A stretch of DNA of 8,052 nt, taken from Syntrophomonadaceae bacterium (GTDB lineage: Bacteria; Bacillota; Dethiobacteria; DTU022). The DNA is taken from the NCBI GenBank assembly GCA_007126465.1, contig SLBE01000207.1, positions 1 to 8,052 of the forward strand, read 5' to 3'. Position numbers and translations under genes: made by a program. Under the pieces are notes generated by a model. The model saw only the letters and a list, made by a program, of their open reading frames with translations. It made no database searches and was not told the origin of the DNA. This document shows positions 1 to 6,695 of the stretch, piece by piece. The stretch's first letter is position 1, and every line of letters begins with the position of its first letter.

Positions 1-1
1 C

Positions 2-148
2 CTGCTGCAGGCTTCACTTCGTCGCCTAATTTATTGCACTCGCTTTACGTTCGCTCCAGACTTTGCTAAAAGGCAGATTCAGGTCTGTACTTTATGCTCG
101 CTTAAGTTTCTTGAGCAGGCTGAGAAGCTGAGAAATATCTTGAATTAG
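2..148 (+). other. open frame ending at a stop, possibly the 3' end of an unrecognised gene
   Basis: The frame starting at base 2 is open for 48 codons and ends in TAG at 146-148. Its translation has a basic first half, a CxxC pair (CTLC) near residues 31-34 and a charged, helix-like tail (FLEQAEKLRNILN). I do not recognise the family. It may be the C-terminus of a protein starting outside the window, or chance. The stretch contains several variants of a GCTCGCTT/TTCGCTCC-like motif, which could also mean degenerate repeat DNA. No other gene is visible in 1-221. Confidence 0.2.
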
Positions 149-161
149 TCAGGTGGCAATC

Positions 162-190
162 TTTTCAGCTGTGCTACTTTCCGATATACT
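162..190 (+). promoter_or_regulatory. candidate sigma-A promoter of asnS
   Basis: A -35-like TTTTCA (162-167) lies 17 bases before a -10-like TATACT (185-190), about 30 bases before the asnS start. The -10 matches the vegetative consensus in 5 of 6 positions and the -35 in 4 of 6. The short leader leaves no space for a T-box, and no T-box core (AGGGTGG...ACCGCG) is present, so asnS expression here looks constitutive. Confidence 0.45.
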
Positions 191-221
191 ATGATTGTAG
201 ATTCAACAAAGGGGGAGGAAA

Positions 222-1616
222 ATGGAAAAAGTAACAGTTAGACAGCTTGTTACTGATGCAGAAAAGTTTGCCGATCAAGAGGTTACCGTTAATGGCTGGA
301 TCAGGAATAACCGCGACCAGAAAGCTTTTGGCTTTATTGCCCTGAACGACGGGACTCATTTTAATACCCTGCAGATTGTTTATGAAAAAGATAAAATATC
401 CAATTTTGATCAGACAGCCAGGATGGGTGTCGGTTCAGCTATAACTGCCAGCGGTACGTTGGTCCTTACCCCTGAAGCCAGGCAGCCATTTGAATTAAAA
501 GCTAACCGGGTTGAACTGGAAGGGTCTTCACCGGAGGATTATCCAATTCAGCCCAAGCGTCACAGCAGGGAATTTTTAAGAGAAGTGGCTCACCTGCGGC
601 CGAGGACTAATCTTTTTAACGCTGTATTCAGGGTTCGTTCAATGCTTGCTTTTGCCATACACCGGTTTTTCCAGGAAAAAGGGTTTATATATCTTCATTC
701 CCCGATTATTACCGCCAATGATGCTGAAGGAGCCGGTGAACTGTTCAGGGTTACAACCCTTGACCCAAAGGACCCACCCCAAACCGAGGATGGGCGGGTT
801 GACTATAACCAGGACTTTTTCGGCAAAAAGACAAACCTGACTGTCAGTGGTCAGCTTGAAGCAGAGGCTTATGCCCTTGCTTTTAAAGAAGTATATACAT
901 TCGGGCCGACATTCAGGGCGGAAAATTCTAATACTCCCCGCCATGCAGCTGAATTCTGGATGATTGAACCGGAAATTGCCTTTGCCGACCTCAATGACAA
1001 TATGGATCTGGCCGAAGAAATGATAAAATATCTGATCAACTATCTCCTAGATAAAGCTGAAACGGAAATGTCTTTCTTTAACCAATTTGTTGATAAGGGT
1101 TTGCAGGAACGCCTGGAGAATATTGCTAGCGCAGAATTTGTTCGCATAAGTTATACAGAAGCAATAGAAGCCCTGGAAAAGGCGAAAGAAAAGTTTGAAT
1201 ATCCGGTTGAGTGGGGCAAAGACCTGCAAACCGAGCATGAACGTTACCTGACTGAAAAAGTTTATCATAAGCCGGTGTTTGTTAAAGATTATCCCAAAGA
1301 AATTAAGGCTTTTTACATGCGCGTAAACGATGATCAAAAAACAGTTGCGGCAATGGACCTTTTAGTTCCCGGAGTGGGAGAAATAATCGGTGGCAGCCAG
1401 CGTGAGGAAAGAGAAGAAGTGCTGCTGACCAGAATGGCTGATTTCAATATTAAGCCTGAGGAGCTGGAGTGGTATCTTGATCTGCGTAAGTATGGCGGGG
1501 TCAGGCATGCCGGTTTTGGGCTGGGTTTTGAAAGGGCTATCATGTATTTTACCGGCGTCAGCAATATCAGGGATGTAATACCCTTCCCCCGCACGGTTAA
1601 TTACTGCGAATTCTAA
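222..1616 (+). CDS. asnS: asparaginyl-tRNA synthetase
   Basis: This cytoplasmic class IIb enzyme charges tRNA(Asn) with asparagine using ATP. The 464-residue length is normal for bacterial AsnRS. Residues about 17-100 form the N-terminal OB-fold that reads the anticodon (VTVNGWIRNNRDQKAFGFIALNDG region). Class II motif 2 is at 231-251, with FRAE, then RH at 240-241 and EFWMIEPE. Motif 3 is at 433-438 (GLGFER), with the catalytic-site arginine R438. The GVGEIIGGSQREER stretch and the terminus PFPRTVNYCEF fit AsnRS rather than AspRS. The ATG at 222 is preceded by GGGGGAGG (211-218), a strong ribosome binding site. The gene appears monocistronic. Its last 20 bases overlap the 3' end of the convergent serine hydrolase gene, so both reading frames share that DNA. 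Identification is from sequence motifs and is very secure. Confidence 0.97.
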   Translation: MEKVTVRQLVTDAEKFADQEVTVNGWIRNNRDQKAFGFIALNDGTHFNTLQIVYEKDKISNFDQTARMGVGSAITASGTLVLTPEARQPFELKANRVELEGSSPEDYPIQPKRHSREFLREVAHLRPRTNLFNAVFRVRSMLAFAIHRFFQEKGFIYLHSPIITANDAEGAGELFRVTTLDPKDPPQTEDGRVDYNQDFFGKKTNLTVSGQLEAEAYALAFKEVYTFGPTFRAENSNTPRHAAEFWMIEPEIAFADLNDNMDLAEEMIKYLINYLLDKAETEMSFFNQFVDKGLQERLENIASAEFVRISYTEAIEALEKAKEKFEYPVEWGKDLQTEHERYLTEKVYHKPVFVKDYPKEIKAFYMRVNDDQKTVAAMDLLVPGVGEIIGGSQREEREEVLLTRMADFNIKPEELEWYLDLRKYGGVRHAGFGLGFERAIMYFTGVSNIRDVIPFPRTVNYCEF

Positions 1617-3078
1617 GGAGCAGGTAAATACGCCATAATGCTTTGGTTAACATCAGGGCAGCCAGTAATAAAAGGCTGTATACTAAATCCGGGTGAAAGA
1701 GCGCGAAAAGGTTCCATATAGAGAAGCCGGCGCCGGCTGGGATAAATATAAAGATAAGGTAAGGAACAAGCAATTCCAACCCGGCAGGAAGCACAATCCG
1801 CCCGAAAACCGGGAAGAATCCCCGCGGGCGGTTTTCTTTTATCTTAACGGCCCATTTTTTGGGCAGCAGAATAATTGATCTTATTGTAAAAGCAATCAGG
1901 GTGATCAGCAACATGAGCAGGCCCAGGTAGACCATTTTCCTGGTGCGCGAATCCGTTTCAGGGCTGTTGCCCTGCATGATATCGGCAATACCCAAGGCAA
2001 CACCCATGGCCGGCAATTCAAGTTGACCGGCAAAGTTGGTCAGGACAACGACGCCCCACTGATCTTCGGGAGAGAAAATCATGCCGGAATTAAAACCCTG
2101 CGTAGCTCCATCATGCATGACCAGGCTGGCACCATCAACTTCCCTGACCACCAATCCCATGGCATATTCGCTTTCACCATCTGTTACCTCTCCGGGTGTA
2201 TGCAGTTCTGCTGCTCCGGTTTCACTTAAAAGCATTGATTGTTTATAGCTGCCTTCTCCCAGGTGCATCAGCAGGTAGCGGCTCAAATCTTCAGCGCTGG
2301 ATATAATGAATCCGGCGGCCAGAGAATTGTCCAGGTATTGAACATCTGTTGCAACGGGGAAGCTAAACCACTTCAGGTGACCTTCAGACATCCCACCGTC
2401 AATGCCATCATTTTTACTCAGGTAGCTATCCTGCATTTCAAGGGGCTTAAAAATATCATTTTCAACATGAGCCATATAGCCCTGCTCTGAAACCTTTTCT
2501 ACGATCAGCCCTAAAATATTATAGTTTGTGTTTGAATAAATGTATTCTTTTCCCGGTGGATGGGCCAGGGCAATATCTTTTAAAGCCCTGATCTCTTCTT
2601 CCAGGGTTAATGAGCTATCTTCGGCCAGGGTCGTTAGCCCGGCGTTCCATGGTATGCCACTGGTTTGGACCAGCAGGTGCCGCACGGTCATGGTAGAAAC
2701 ATCATATTCCCCGGCCATCTCAAACCAGGGCAGGTATTCCCGGACGGGGGTATCAAGGTTTAGCAGGCCCTCTTCAACGAGCTGCATGGTTGTGACAGCT
2801 GTAAAAGATTTGCTTAAAGAACCGATCAGGAAGGGGGTTTGTGGGGTTAGAGTTCTGCCATTACCTGCATGACCGTAACTTTTCAGGTAGGCAATTTCAC
2901 CGTTTTTGACAATGCCCAGGGCCAGTCCGGGAATGCGGGAAGTTCTCATTTCTTCTTCAATAAACGTATCGATAACTGCTGTATCAAAATCAGGGTAGCT
3001 TTCAGATGCAGCAGCCGTTGGAATAACCAGGTTAAGTATCAACAGAAGTGAGAAAAACGACACAAATGTTTTTTTCAA
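1597..3078 (-). CDS. serine hydrolase, beta-lactamase/PBP class C family, with C-terminal membrane domain
   Basis: The 493-residue protein belongs to the Pfam Beta-lactamase (class C/AmpC-like, DD-peptidase and esterase) family. A signal peptide is clear: MKK, then a hydrophobic core to residue 20, with likely cleavage after TAAA (about residue 24). Catalytic motifs are S87-L-S-K90 (SxxK, nucleophile and general base), Y181-S-N183 (YxN) and H322-D-G324 (the HxG form of the KTG box). The family domain ends near 365. Hydrophobic segments follow at about 383-405, 428-448 and 465-488, with a weaker one at 450-462, so the catalytic domain should sit outside the membrane on a multi-pass C-terminal anchor. 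The start is TTG, chosen because of an ideal upstream AAGGAGGGGG and because it gives a complete signal peptide. Its own promoter is upstream. Substrate is unknown: beta-lactam resistance, cell-wall peptide trimming and esterase activity are all possible, and the fold alone does not show antibiotic resistance. Confidence 0.9.
   Translation of the reverse strand: MKKTFVSFFSLLLILNLVIPTAAASESYPDFDTAVIDTFIEEEMRTSRIPGLALGIVKNGEIAYLKSYGHAGNGRTLTPQTPFLIGSLSKSFTAVTTMQLVEEGLLNLDTPVREYLPWFEMAGEYDVSTMTVRHLLVQTSGIPWNAGLTTLAEDSSLTLEEEIRALKDIALAHPPGKEYIYSNTNYNILGLIVEKVSEQGYMAHVENDIFKPLEMQDSYLSKNDGIDGGMSEGHLKWFSFPVATDVQYLDNSLAAGFIISSAEDLSRYLLMHLGEGSYKQSMLLSETGAAELHTPGEVTDGESEYAMGLVVREVDGASLVMHDGATQGFNSGMIFSPEDQWGVVVLTNFAGQLELPAMGVALGIADIMQGNSPETDSRTRKMVYLGLLMLLITLIAFTIRSIILLPKKWAVKIKENRPRGFFPVFGRIVLPAGLELLVPYLIFIFIPAGAGFSIWNLFALFHPDLVYSLLLLAALMLTKALWRIYLLLRIRSN
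1804..1840 (+). terminator. candidate intrinsic terminator for asnS, inside the convergent gene
   Basis: An 8-bp perfect inverted repeat, GAAAACCG (1804-1811) and CGGTTTTC (1829-1836), encloses 17 bases and runs into TTTT then ATCTT. An overlapping alternative stem is CCGCCCG (1798-1804) with CGGGCGG (1825-1831). The T-rich side follows only on the + strand, so the direction suits asnS transcripts that have run about 190 bases past the stop. It lies in codons of the hydrolase around residues 413-423. The T-run is short, so this is a candidate, not a certainty. Confidence 0.4.
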
Positions 3079-3085
3079 AGCTCTG

Positions 3086-3095
3086 CCCCCTCCTT
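3086..3095 (-). promoter_or_regulatory. ribosome binding site that fixes the TTG start of the serine hydrolase
   Basis: Read on the minus strand, AAGGAGGGGG lies 7 bases before TTG (3078-3076). The next codons, AAA AAA ACA, give the basic n-region of a signal peptide. This supports a TTG start rather than an internal ATG, which would delete the secretion signal. Confidence 0.75.
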
Positions 3096-3112
3096 GTTTT
3101 TGGCACTATATT

Positions 3113-3141
3113 AGTATATAAGATAGCATTAGGCTGAGCAA
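3113..3141 (-). promoter_or_regulatory. sigma-A-type promoter of the serine hydrolase
   Basis: On the minus strand TTGCTC (3141-3136) is followed after exactly 17 bases by TATACT (3118-3113). The -10 box matches consensus in 5 of 6 positions and the -35 in 4 of 6. Transcription would start near 3106, giving a leader of about 30 bases that carries the strong ribosome binding site. No LacI-type operator overlaps it, so this gene does not look like part of the regulon to its right. Confidence 0.6.
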
Positions 3142-3294
3142 GTAATTGCCGGTTAATTTATGCAGAAATACAGTTACAGGTTGTAAAAACAGATTATATT
3201 TGCAGGAATATTACCCGGACCAATTGAAGTTTTTATGACAGCAGCTAAAAAGTAGGAGTTACATTTTAATACATTAGATTACAGGAAGGTTACT

Positions 3295-4311
3295 ATGACC
3301 ACAATTAAAGATATTGCCAGGAGAGCAAATGTTTCTGATGCTACGGTTTCCCGTGTAATTAATAATTCACCGAACGTTAAGCCCCAGACCAGGGAGAAAG
3401 TGAATAAGGCAATAGAAGAGCTTAACTATTACCCAAATAGCCTGGCCCGGGGTATGAGAAGCAAGAAAACCCACAGCATCGGACTGCTGCTGGCTGATAT
3501 TACAAATCCCTTTTATGCTGAAACAGCGAAGACAATTATTGAAAGAGCGGGCAACCACGGGTACTCTATTATACTCTGTACTACTAATAATGACATTAGC
3601 GAACAGCAAAAATATATTGATGTCCTGCTCCAGCGAAAAGTAGATGGTTTTATATTTGCCTCGGTGCACTGGAAAGATCCATCTCTTTCTGCTGTTATCG
3701 AAGCAGGTTTGCCATATGTTCTCTATAACCGGAAAACATCAGCCTATAAAAGATCAAACTACGTGGTGCTGGATAACGAACTGGGCGCTTACCTGGCTGT
3801 AGAACACCTTTATAAGTTAGGCCATCGCAGAATTGCCTTGATTCGCGGGCCTCACACTTTTTCTACGGGGAAAGAAAGAAGTAATGGTTACCTGAAAGCC
3901 TTAAAGGAGTTTGGCTTGAGCCATGATGAAAAATTAATTGTGCAGGGCAAATACAGTGGAAAAGAGTCTTATGACTCGGCAATGAAACTTTTTAATAGCA
4001 ATAAACCGCCTACAGCAATTTTTGCCTCTAACGACCTGATGGCCCTTCGTGCTTATGATGCAGCATTGTTTTGCGGTCTTTCCGTGCCCCGGGATGTTGC
4101 ACTGGTTGGATTTGATGACATCGAAATAGCATCTCACAGGGCTATCGGGTTAACTACAGTTTCACAAAACCGCAACTTGATGGCAGAGATTGCATTAGAT
4201 ACCTTGAGAAAAATAATAGAAAATGAATCTCCCCAGGAGCCAGCTCAGGTAGTACTTAAGCCTATGCTGACTGTCAGAGAAACATGCGGCAGCCAGATGA
4301 AAAAAATATAG
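3295..4311 (+). CDS. LacI/GalR-family transcriptional repressor
   Basis: The 338-residue protein has the standard family layout. A winged-less helix-turn-helix occupies residues 3-23 (TIKDIARRANVSDATVSRVI), with D15-A16 and R20 at the base-reading positions. A hinge helix spans about 47-57 (PNSLARGMRSK). The periplasmic-binding-protein-like effector domain covers about 60-330, with GLLLADITNPFYAE, GHRRIALIRGP, PTAIFASNDLMALRAYDA and VALVGFDDIEIA all typical. The ATG at 3295 follows AGGAAGG (3283-3289). The ATVSRV recognition helix resembles family members that bind palindromes with a central CG, which is what lies just downstream. The most likely targets are the operators at 4362, 6609 and 6711. 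The hinge residue that inserts into the minor groove is usually Leu and here is Met54. The effector is unknown, though in this family it is commonly a sugar or nucleoside. No copy of the operator is seen in front of its own gene. Confidence 0.93.
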   Translation: MTTIKDIARRANVSDATVSRVINNSPNVKPQTREKVNKAIEELNYYPNSLARGMRSKKTHSIGLLLADITNPFYAETAKTIIERAGNHGYSIILCTTNNDISEQQKYIDVLLQRKVDGFIFASVHWKDPSLSAVIEAGLPYVLYNRKTSAYKRSNYVVLDNELGAYLAVEHLYKLGHRRIALIRGPHTFSTGKERSNGYLKALKEFGLSHDEKLIVQGKYSGKESYDSAMKLFNSNKPPTAIFASNDLMALRAYDAALFCGLSVPRDVALVGFDDIEIASHRAIGLTTVSQNRNLMAEIALDTLRKIIENESPQEPAQVVLKPMLTVRETCGSQMKKI

Positions 4312-4354
4312 AAATCAGGCAGGAATATTTATAATTGCAAAGAATATTGTAACT

Positions 4355-4383
4355 AGACAAAATGTAAACGTTTACATAATACT
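4355..4383 (+). promoter_or_regulatory. candidate promoter of the moaD-like/AOR pair
   Basis: TAGACA (4355-4360, 5 of 6 to TTGACA) is separated by 17 bases from AATACT (4378-4383), or by 16 from TAATAC. An alternative -10 is TATAAA at 4383-4388, for which no good -35 exists at standard spacing. With the first pairing, the 16-bp palindrome at 4362-4377 fills the spacer, so a bound repressor would directly block RNA polymerase. Confidence 0.5.
4362..4377. promoter_or_regulatory. LacI/cre-type operator, perfect 16-bp palindrome
   Basis: ATGTAAACGTTTACAT is a perfect palindrome centred on CG at 4369-4370. It has the size, symmetry and central CG of operators bound by LacI-family dimers. It lies 51 bases after the repressor gene stop and inside the promoter of the moaD-like gene. 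The inner 14 bases also fit the general cre consensus for CcpA (TGWAANCGNWNWCA), so global catabolite control is an alternative to the adjacent local repressor. Confidence 0.8.
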
Positions 4384-4430
4384 ATAAACAAAGGGAATGT
4401 ATGGCAAAGAGTTGTGTTTAACTGGAGCTC

Positions 4431-4664
4431 ATGATGATCAAAGTGGTGTTCAGAAGTGTCCTTAAAGATTATGTGCCGGGAAAAACTGAGCAGGTTATGC
4501 TGGATTATAAACCTGGCTTAACCATCAGGGCTATTCTCGAGCAATACGGGTTGCAGCCGGGCCATATTGGACTGGTCCTGGTTGATGGGCAGGCAAGAGA
4601 TTTAAACTGTACCTTGCACGATGGAGCTATCATAGAACTTTATCCTATTTTTGGAGGAGGCTGA
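4431..4664 (+). CDS. MoaD/ThiS-family small sulfur-carrier protein
   Basis: A 77-residue ubiquitin-like beta-grasp protein. The middle and end are typical (LVDGQARDLNCTLHDGAIIELYP), and it ends in Gly-Gly-Gly, matching the exposed C-terminal diglycine that is adenylated and thiocarboxylated in MoaD and ThiS. It sits 2 bases before an AOR gene. Small MoaD-like proteins beside AOR genes are a known arrangement, and the likely job is sulfur donation for the dithiolene of the pterin cofactor; this role is inferred. No thiazole-synthesis genes are nearby, which argues against a true ThiS. Two ATGs are adjacent: GGAG at 4424-4427 is only 3 bases from the first (4431) and 6 from the second (4434), so the real start may be 4434, giving 76 residues. 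Expression is probably controlled by the operator at 4362-4377. Confidence 0.85.
   Translation: MMIKVVFRSVLKDYVPGKTEQVMLDYKPGLTIRAILEQYGLQPGHIGLVLVDGQARDLNCTLHDGAIIELYPIFGGG
4653..4660 (+). promoter_or_regulatory. ribosome binding site of the AOR gene, encoded in the glycine codons of the moaD-like gene
   Basis: GGAGGAGG lies 6 bases before the AOR ATG (4667). The same bases are the last codons GGA GGA GGC of the upstream gene, which specify its functional C-terminal glycines. The stop TGA at 4662-4664 leaves only 2 bases before the next start, so translational coupling is likely. Confidence 0.8.
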
Positions 4665-4666
4665 AA

Positions 4667-6538
4667 ATGAGCTTTACCGGGAAAATACTAAAAGTTGACT
4701 TATCAAGCAGGGAGATAAAAATTGAAGAGCAACCTGAGAGTTTTTACCGTCGGTACCAGGGCGGGCATGGAGTCGGCCTTTACTATCTATTAAAGGAAAC
4801 AAAACTGAATGTTGAGGCCCTGGAGCCGGAGAACCCATTGATTTTTGCACCTGGCTTGCTGACTGGTTTAAGGGCTCCGGCAGTGCCCCGCTACATTGTT
4901 ATGAGTAAATCACCACTGACTGGGGCGCTGGGCAAATCAGAAGCAGGCGGTTACTGGGGTCCCGAGCTAAAGAAAGCCGGTTTTGATGCCCTGGTAATTA
5001 CCGGTTCTTCCAAAACACCGGTCTATCTTTCAATTCAGGATAACCAGGTGGAAATTAAAGATGCCGAGCACCTCTGGGGGTTGGAAACCGGCCCTGTCCA
5101 GGAAAAGCTCAGAAAAGAACTGGGGGAAAAAGGAACACAGGTGGCGCAGATCGGCCCGGCCGGTGAAAACGGTGTGCTTTATGCAAATATTGTAAACAAC
5201 CTGGCTCATTTTAACGGCCGAAACGGCCTGGGAGCTGTGATGGGAGCAAAAAAACTAAAAGCAATTGCAGTGCGGGGCAGCGGTAAACTGGAAGCAAAAA
5301 ATGAAGATCGGTTAAAAGAAATATTCCGCTGGACTGCAGGCCATGTTAAAGAACACCCTTTAAGCTCAATGCTACATGAGCACGGCACTCCTGCCGGAAT
5401 AAAGACGGTAAATGCCCAGGGCGGGCTGCCGACTAACAATTTTGAGCTGGGCGTGTTTGAAGAAGCAGAACAACTGGCATCGGAAGAATACAGCCTGAAA
5501 CCAAAGGGATGTTATGCCTGCCCGGTGGTCTGTAAGCGCGTCGTTGAAGTGAATGAGGATGATATTGTTGTAGATAAAATGTATGGTGGCCCGGAATATG
5601 AAACCCTGGCTGCCCTGGGTTCAAACTGCGGTATCGGGGATCTCAAAACTGTAGCCAAGGTCAATGAAATATGTAACCGTAATACCCTGGATACTATAAG
5701 CCTGGGTGTGACCATATCTTTTGCCATGAAGTGCTTTGAAGAAGGAATTATTGGGCCGGAAGATACAGATGGTATGGAGCTTAAATTCGGCAATAAAGAT
5801 ATTCTCATTCCCCTGGTGGAAAAAATTATAAAGCGGGAAGGAATTGGGGATATATTGTCCCGCGGCAGTAAAAAAGCTGCTGAAAATTTTGGCCCGGAAA
5901 GTGAAAAATACCTGGTGGAATCAAAGGGTCAGGAAGCGCCGATGCACGATCCACGCGTTAAAACCGGCCTTGGCTTGCAATATGCACTTGCGGTTAACGG
6001 TGCCGACCACTGGTTTGCTCAGCATGATCCTTTTTTTGCAGCAGAAGATGGGTTCGGTGTGATCGAAATGTCGGCTATTGGTTTAACTGAAGCGGTAGAT
6101 CCACTTGACACGGGAATGGCCAAGGCCAGGTTAGTATACTATACCAGCGTTTTAAATAGTGCCTACGATTTACTGGGAGTTTGCATGTTTGGTTATGCTG
6201 CCCGCAGCCTGATACCACTTAACCTCTTGCTGGATCAGGTTGTTGCGGCAACCGGCTGGAAAACCAGCTGGTTTGAGCTGATGAAGGCAGGGGAGAGGGC
6301 CCTGGCCATGGCCCGGGAATATAATCACAGGCAGGACCTGGATCAGGATGCGGATAAGATTTCAGGTATATTCTACCGGTCCCTGGCTAAAGGTCCATTT
6401 TCCGGAAAAGTGACCATTGAGGAAAAAGATTTCAACAAAGCGGTGGAAAAATACTATGATCTGGCCGGATGGGAAAAAGATGGTGGAGTTAGCCGAAACA
6501 AACTTGAGGATTTAGGCCTTGATTGGCTGGTCCAATAA
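4667..6538 (+). CDS. aldehyde:ferredoxin oxidoreductase family (tungsten/molybdenum bis-pterin enzyme)
   Basis: A 623-residue cytoplasmic enzyme close to the usual AOR length of about 605-620. The N-terminal domain (about 1-210) includes GGHGVGLYYLL (32-42) and GKSEAGGYWGPELKKAG (89-105), family signatures around the pterin. The [4Fe-4S] ligands are C282-x2-C285-x3-C289 (CYACPVVC) and C506. Pterin-binding motifs are D342TISLG and D501LLGVC, the second containing C506. H448 in NGADHW matches in position the active-site histidine known from Pyrococcus furiosus AOR, and E310/E312 (GGPEYET) lie near its active-site glutamate. The family oxidises aldehydes to carboxylates and reduces ferredoxin, and can run in reverse. 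Substrate type cannot be fixed: other family branches (formaldehyde, glyceraldehyde-3-phosphate, benzoyl-CoA-type reductases) share the fold, though the full motif set fits a redox-active AOR. It forms a pair with the MoaD-like gene. No clear terminator follows it. Confidence 0.94.
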   Translation: MSFTGKILKVDLSSREIKIEEQPESFYRRYQGGHGVGLYYLLKETKLNVEALEPENPLIFAPGLLTGLRAPAVPRYIVMSKSPLTGALGKSEAGGYWGPELKKAGFDALVITGSSKTPVYLSIQDNQVEIKDAEHLWGLETGPVQEKLRKELGEKGTQVAQIGPAGENGVLYANIVNNLAHFNGRNGLGAVMGAKKLKAIAVRGSGKLEAKNEDRLKEIFRWTAGHVKEHPLSSMLHEHGTPAGIKTVNAQGGLPTNNFELGVFEEAEQLASEEYSLKPKGCYACPVVCKRVVEVNEDDIVVDKMYGGPEYETLAALGSNCGIGDLKTVAKVNEICNRNTLDTISLGVTISFAMKCFEEGIIGPEDTDGMELKFGNKDILIPLVEKIIKREGIGDILSRGSKKAAENFGPESEKYLVESKGQEAPMHDPRVKTGLGLQYALAVNGADHWFAQHDPFFAAEDGFGVIEMSAIGLTEAVDPLDTGMAKARLVYYTSVLNSAYDLLGVCMFGYAARSLIPLNLLLDQVVAATGWKTSWFELMKAGERALAMAREYNHRQDLDQDADKISGIFYRSLAKGPFSGKVTIEEKDFNKAVEKYYDLAGWEKDGGVSRNKLEDLGLDWLVQ

Positions 6539-6579
6539 ATCTGAAAAAAGTGTAACATTAAAAAAATAATTAAAGGGAT

Positions 6580-6608
6580 TTTTCAATTAACGGAGAATAG
6601 TAAATACT
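6580..6608 (+). promoter_or_regulatory. candidate promoter A of the alcohol dehydrogenase unit
   Basis: TTTTCA (6580-6585) and AATACT (6603-6608) are 17 bases apart, each matching consensus in 4 of 6 positions. The operator at 6609-6626 follows at once and would cover the transcription start near 6615. The -10 is identical to one choice for the moaD-like promoter. The resulting leader would be about 160 bases long and would contain the inverted repeat at 6671 and the second operator. Weak boxes in AT-rich DNA, so low confidence. Confidence 0.3.
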
Positions 6609-6626
6609 AATGTAAACGATTACATT
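6609..6626. promoter_or_regulatory. LacI/cre-type operator, upstream copy before the alcohol dehydrogenase
   Basis: AATGTAAACGATTACATT is an 18-bp palindrome with one mismatched pair (16 of 18 bases symmetrical) centred on CG at 6617-6618. Its core TGTAAACGATTACA differs from the operator at 4362-4377 by one base. It lies between two weak promoter candidates, overlapping the -35 of one and the start site of the other. Confidence 0.75.
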
Positions 6627-6653
6627 GAACTTAACCAAACTCCACGATATGAC
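6625..6653 (+). promoter_or_regulatory. candidate promoter B of the alcohol dehydrogenase unit
   Basis: TTGAAC (6625-6630) and TATGAC (6648-6653) are 17 bases apart, each 4 of 6 to consensus. The -35 overlaps the last bases of the operator at 6609-6626, and the second operator lies about 60 bases downstream. It is an alternative to candidate A; the sequence does not decide between them. Confidence 0.3.
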
Positions 6654-6670
6654 AGCGAAGAGCAACTGCA

Positions 6671-6695
6671 GCCAGCCTTGTTATGCAGGGCTGGC
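6671..6695 (+). repeat. inverted repeat (potential hairpin) between the two operators
   Basis: GCCAGCC (6671-6677) and GGCTGGC (6689-6695) form a 7-bp GC-rich stem with an 11-base loop. An overlapping, mutually exclusive stem is CTGCA (6666-6670) with TGCAG (6684-6688). No T-run follows on either strand, so it is not a standard terminator. It could end the AOR transcript, protect an mRNA end, or fold in the leader of the alcohol dehydrogenase mRNA. Confidence 0.5.

Noticed and set aside
1..221. T-box leader regulating asnS
   Set aside because: Aminoacyl-tRNA synthetase genes of Firmicutes often have one, but no AGGGTGG...ACCGCG core or terminator/antiterminator pair is present, and the candidate promoter leaves a leader of only about 25 bases.
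1319..1336. GTAAACGATGATC inside asnS as a fourth operator
   Set aside because: Only the left half resembles the operator; the right half is not complementary, and the site is well inside a coding region.
1850..1864. GCCCA-TTTTT-TGGGC hairpin as a terminator
   Set aside because: A stem of 5 bp with a T-rich loop rather than a T-rich tail; neither strand has a T-run after the stem.
2023..2872. Plus-strand open frames opposite the serine hydrolase gene
   Set aside because: They have no recognisable domains or good ribosome binding sites, and the minus-strand frame has a signal peptide and all catalytic motifs, so these are shadows.
3174..3186. TTACAGGTTGTAA as an autoregulatory operator of the repressor gene
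   Set aside because: The half-sites are inverted relative to the other operators (TTACA...TGTAA) and lack the central CG, so it does not match the motif and lies over 100 bases from the start codon.
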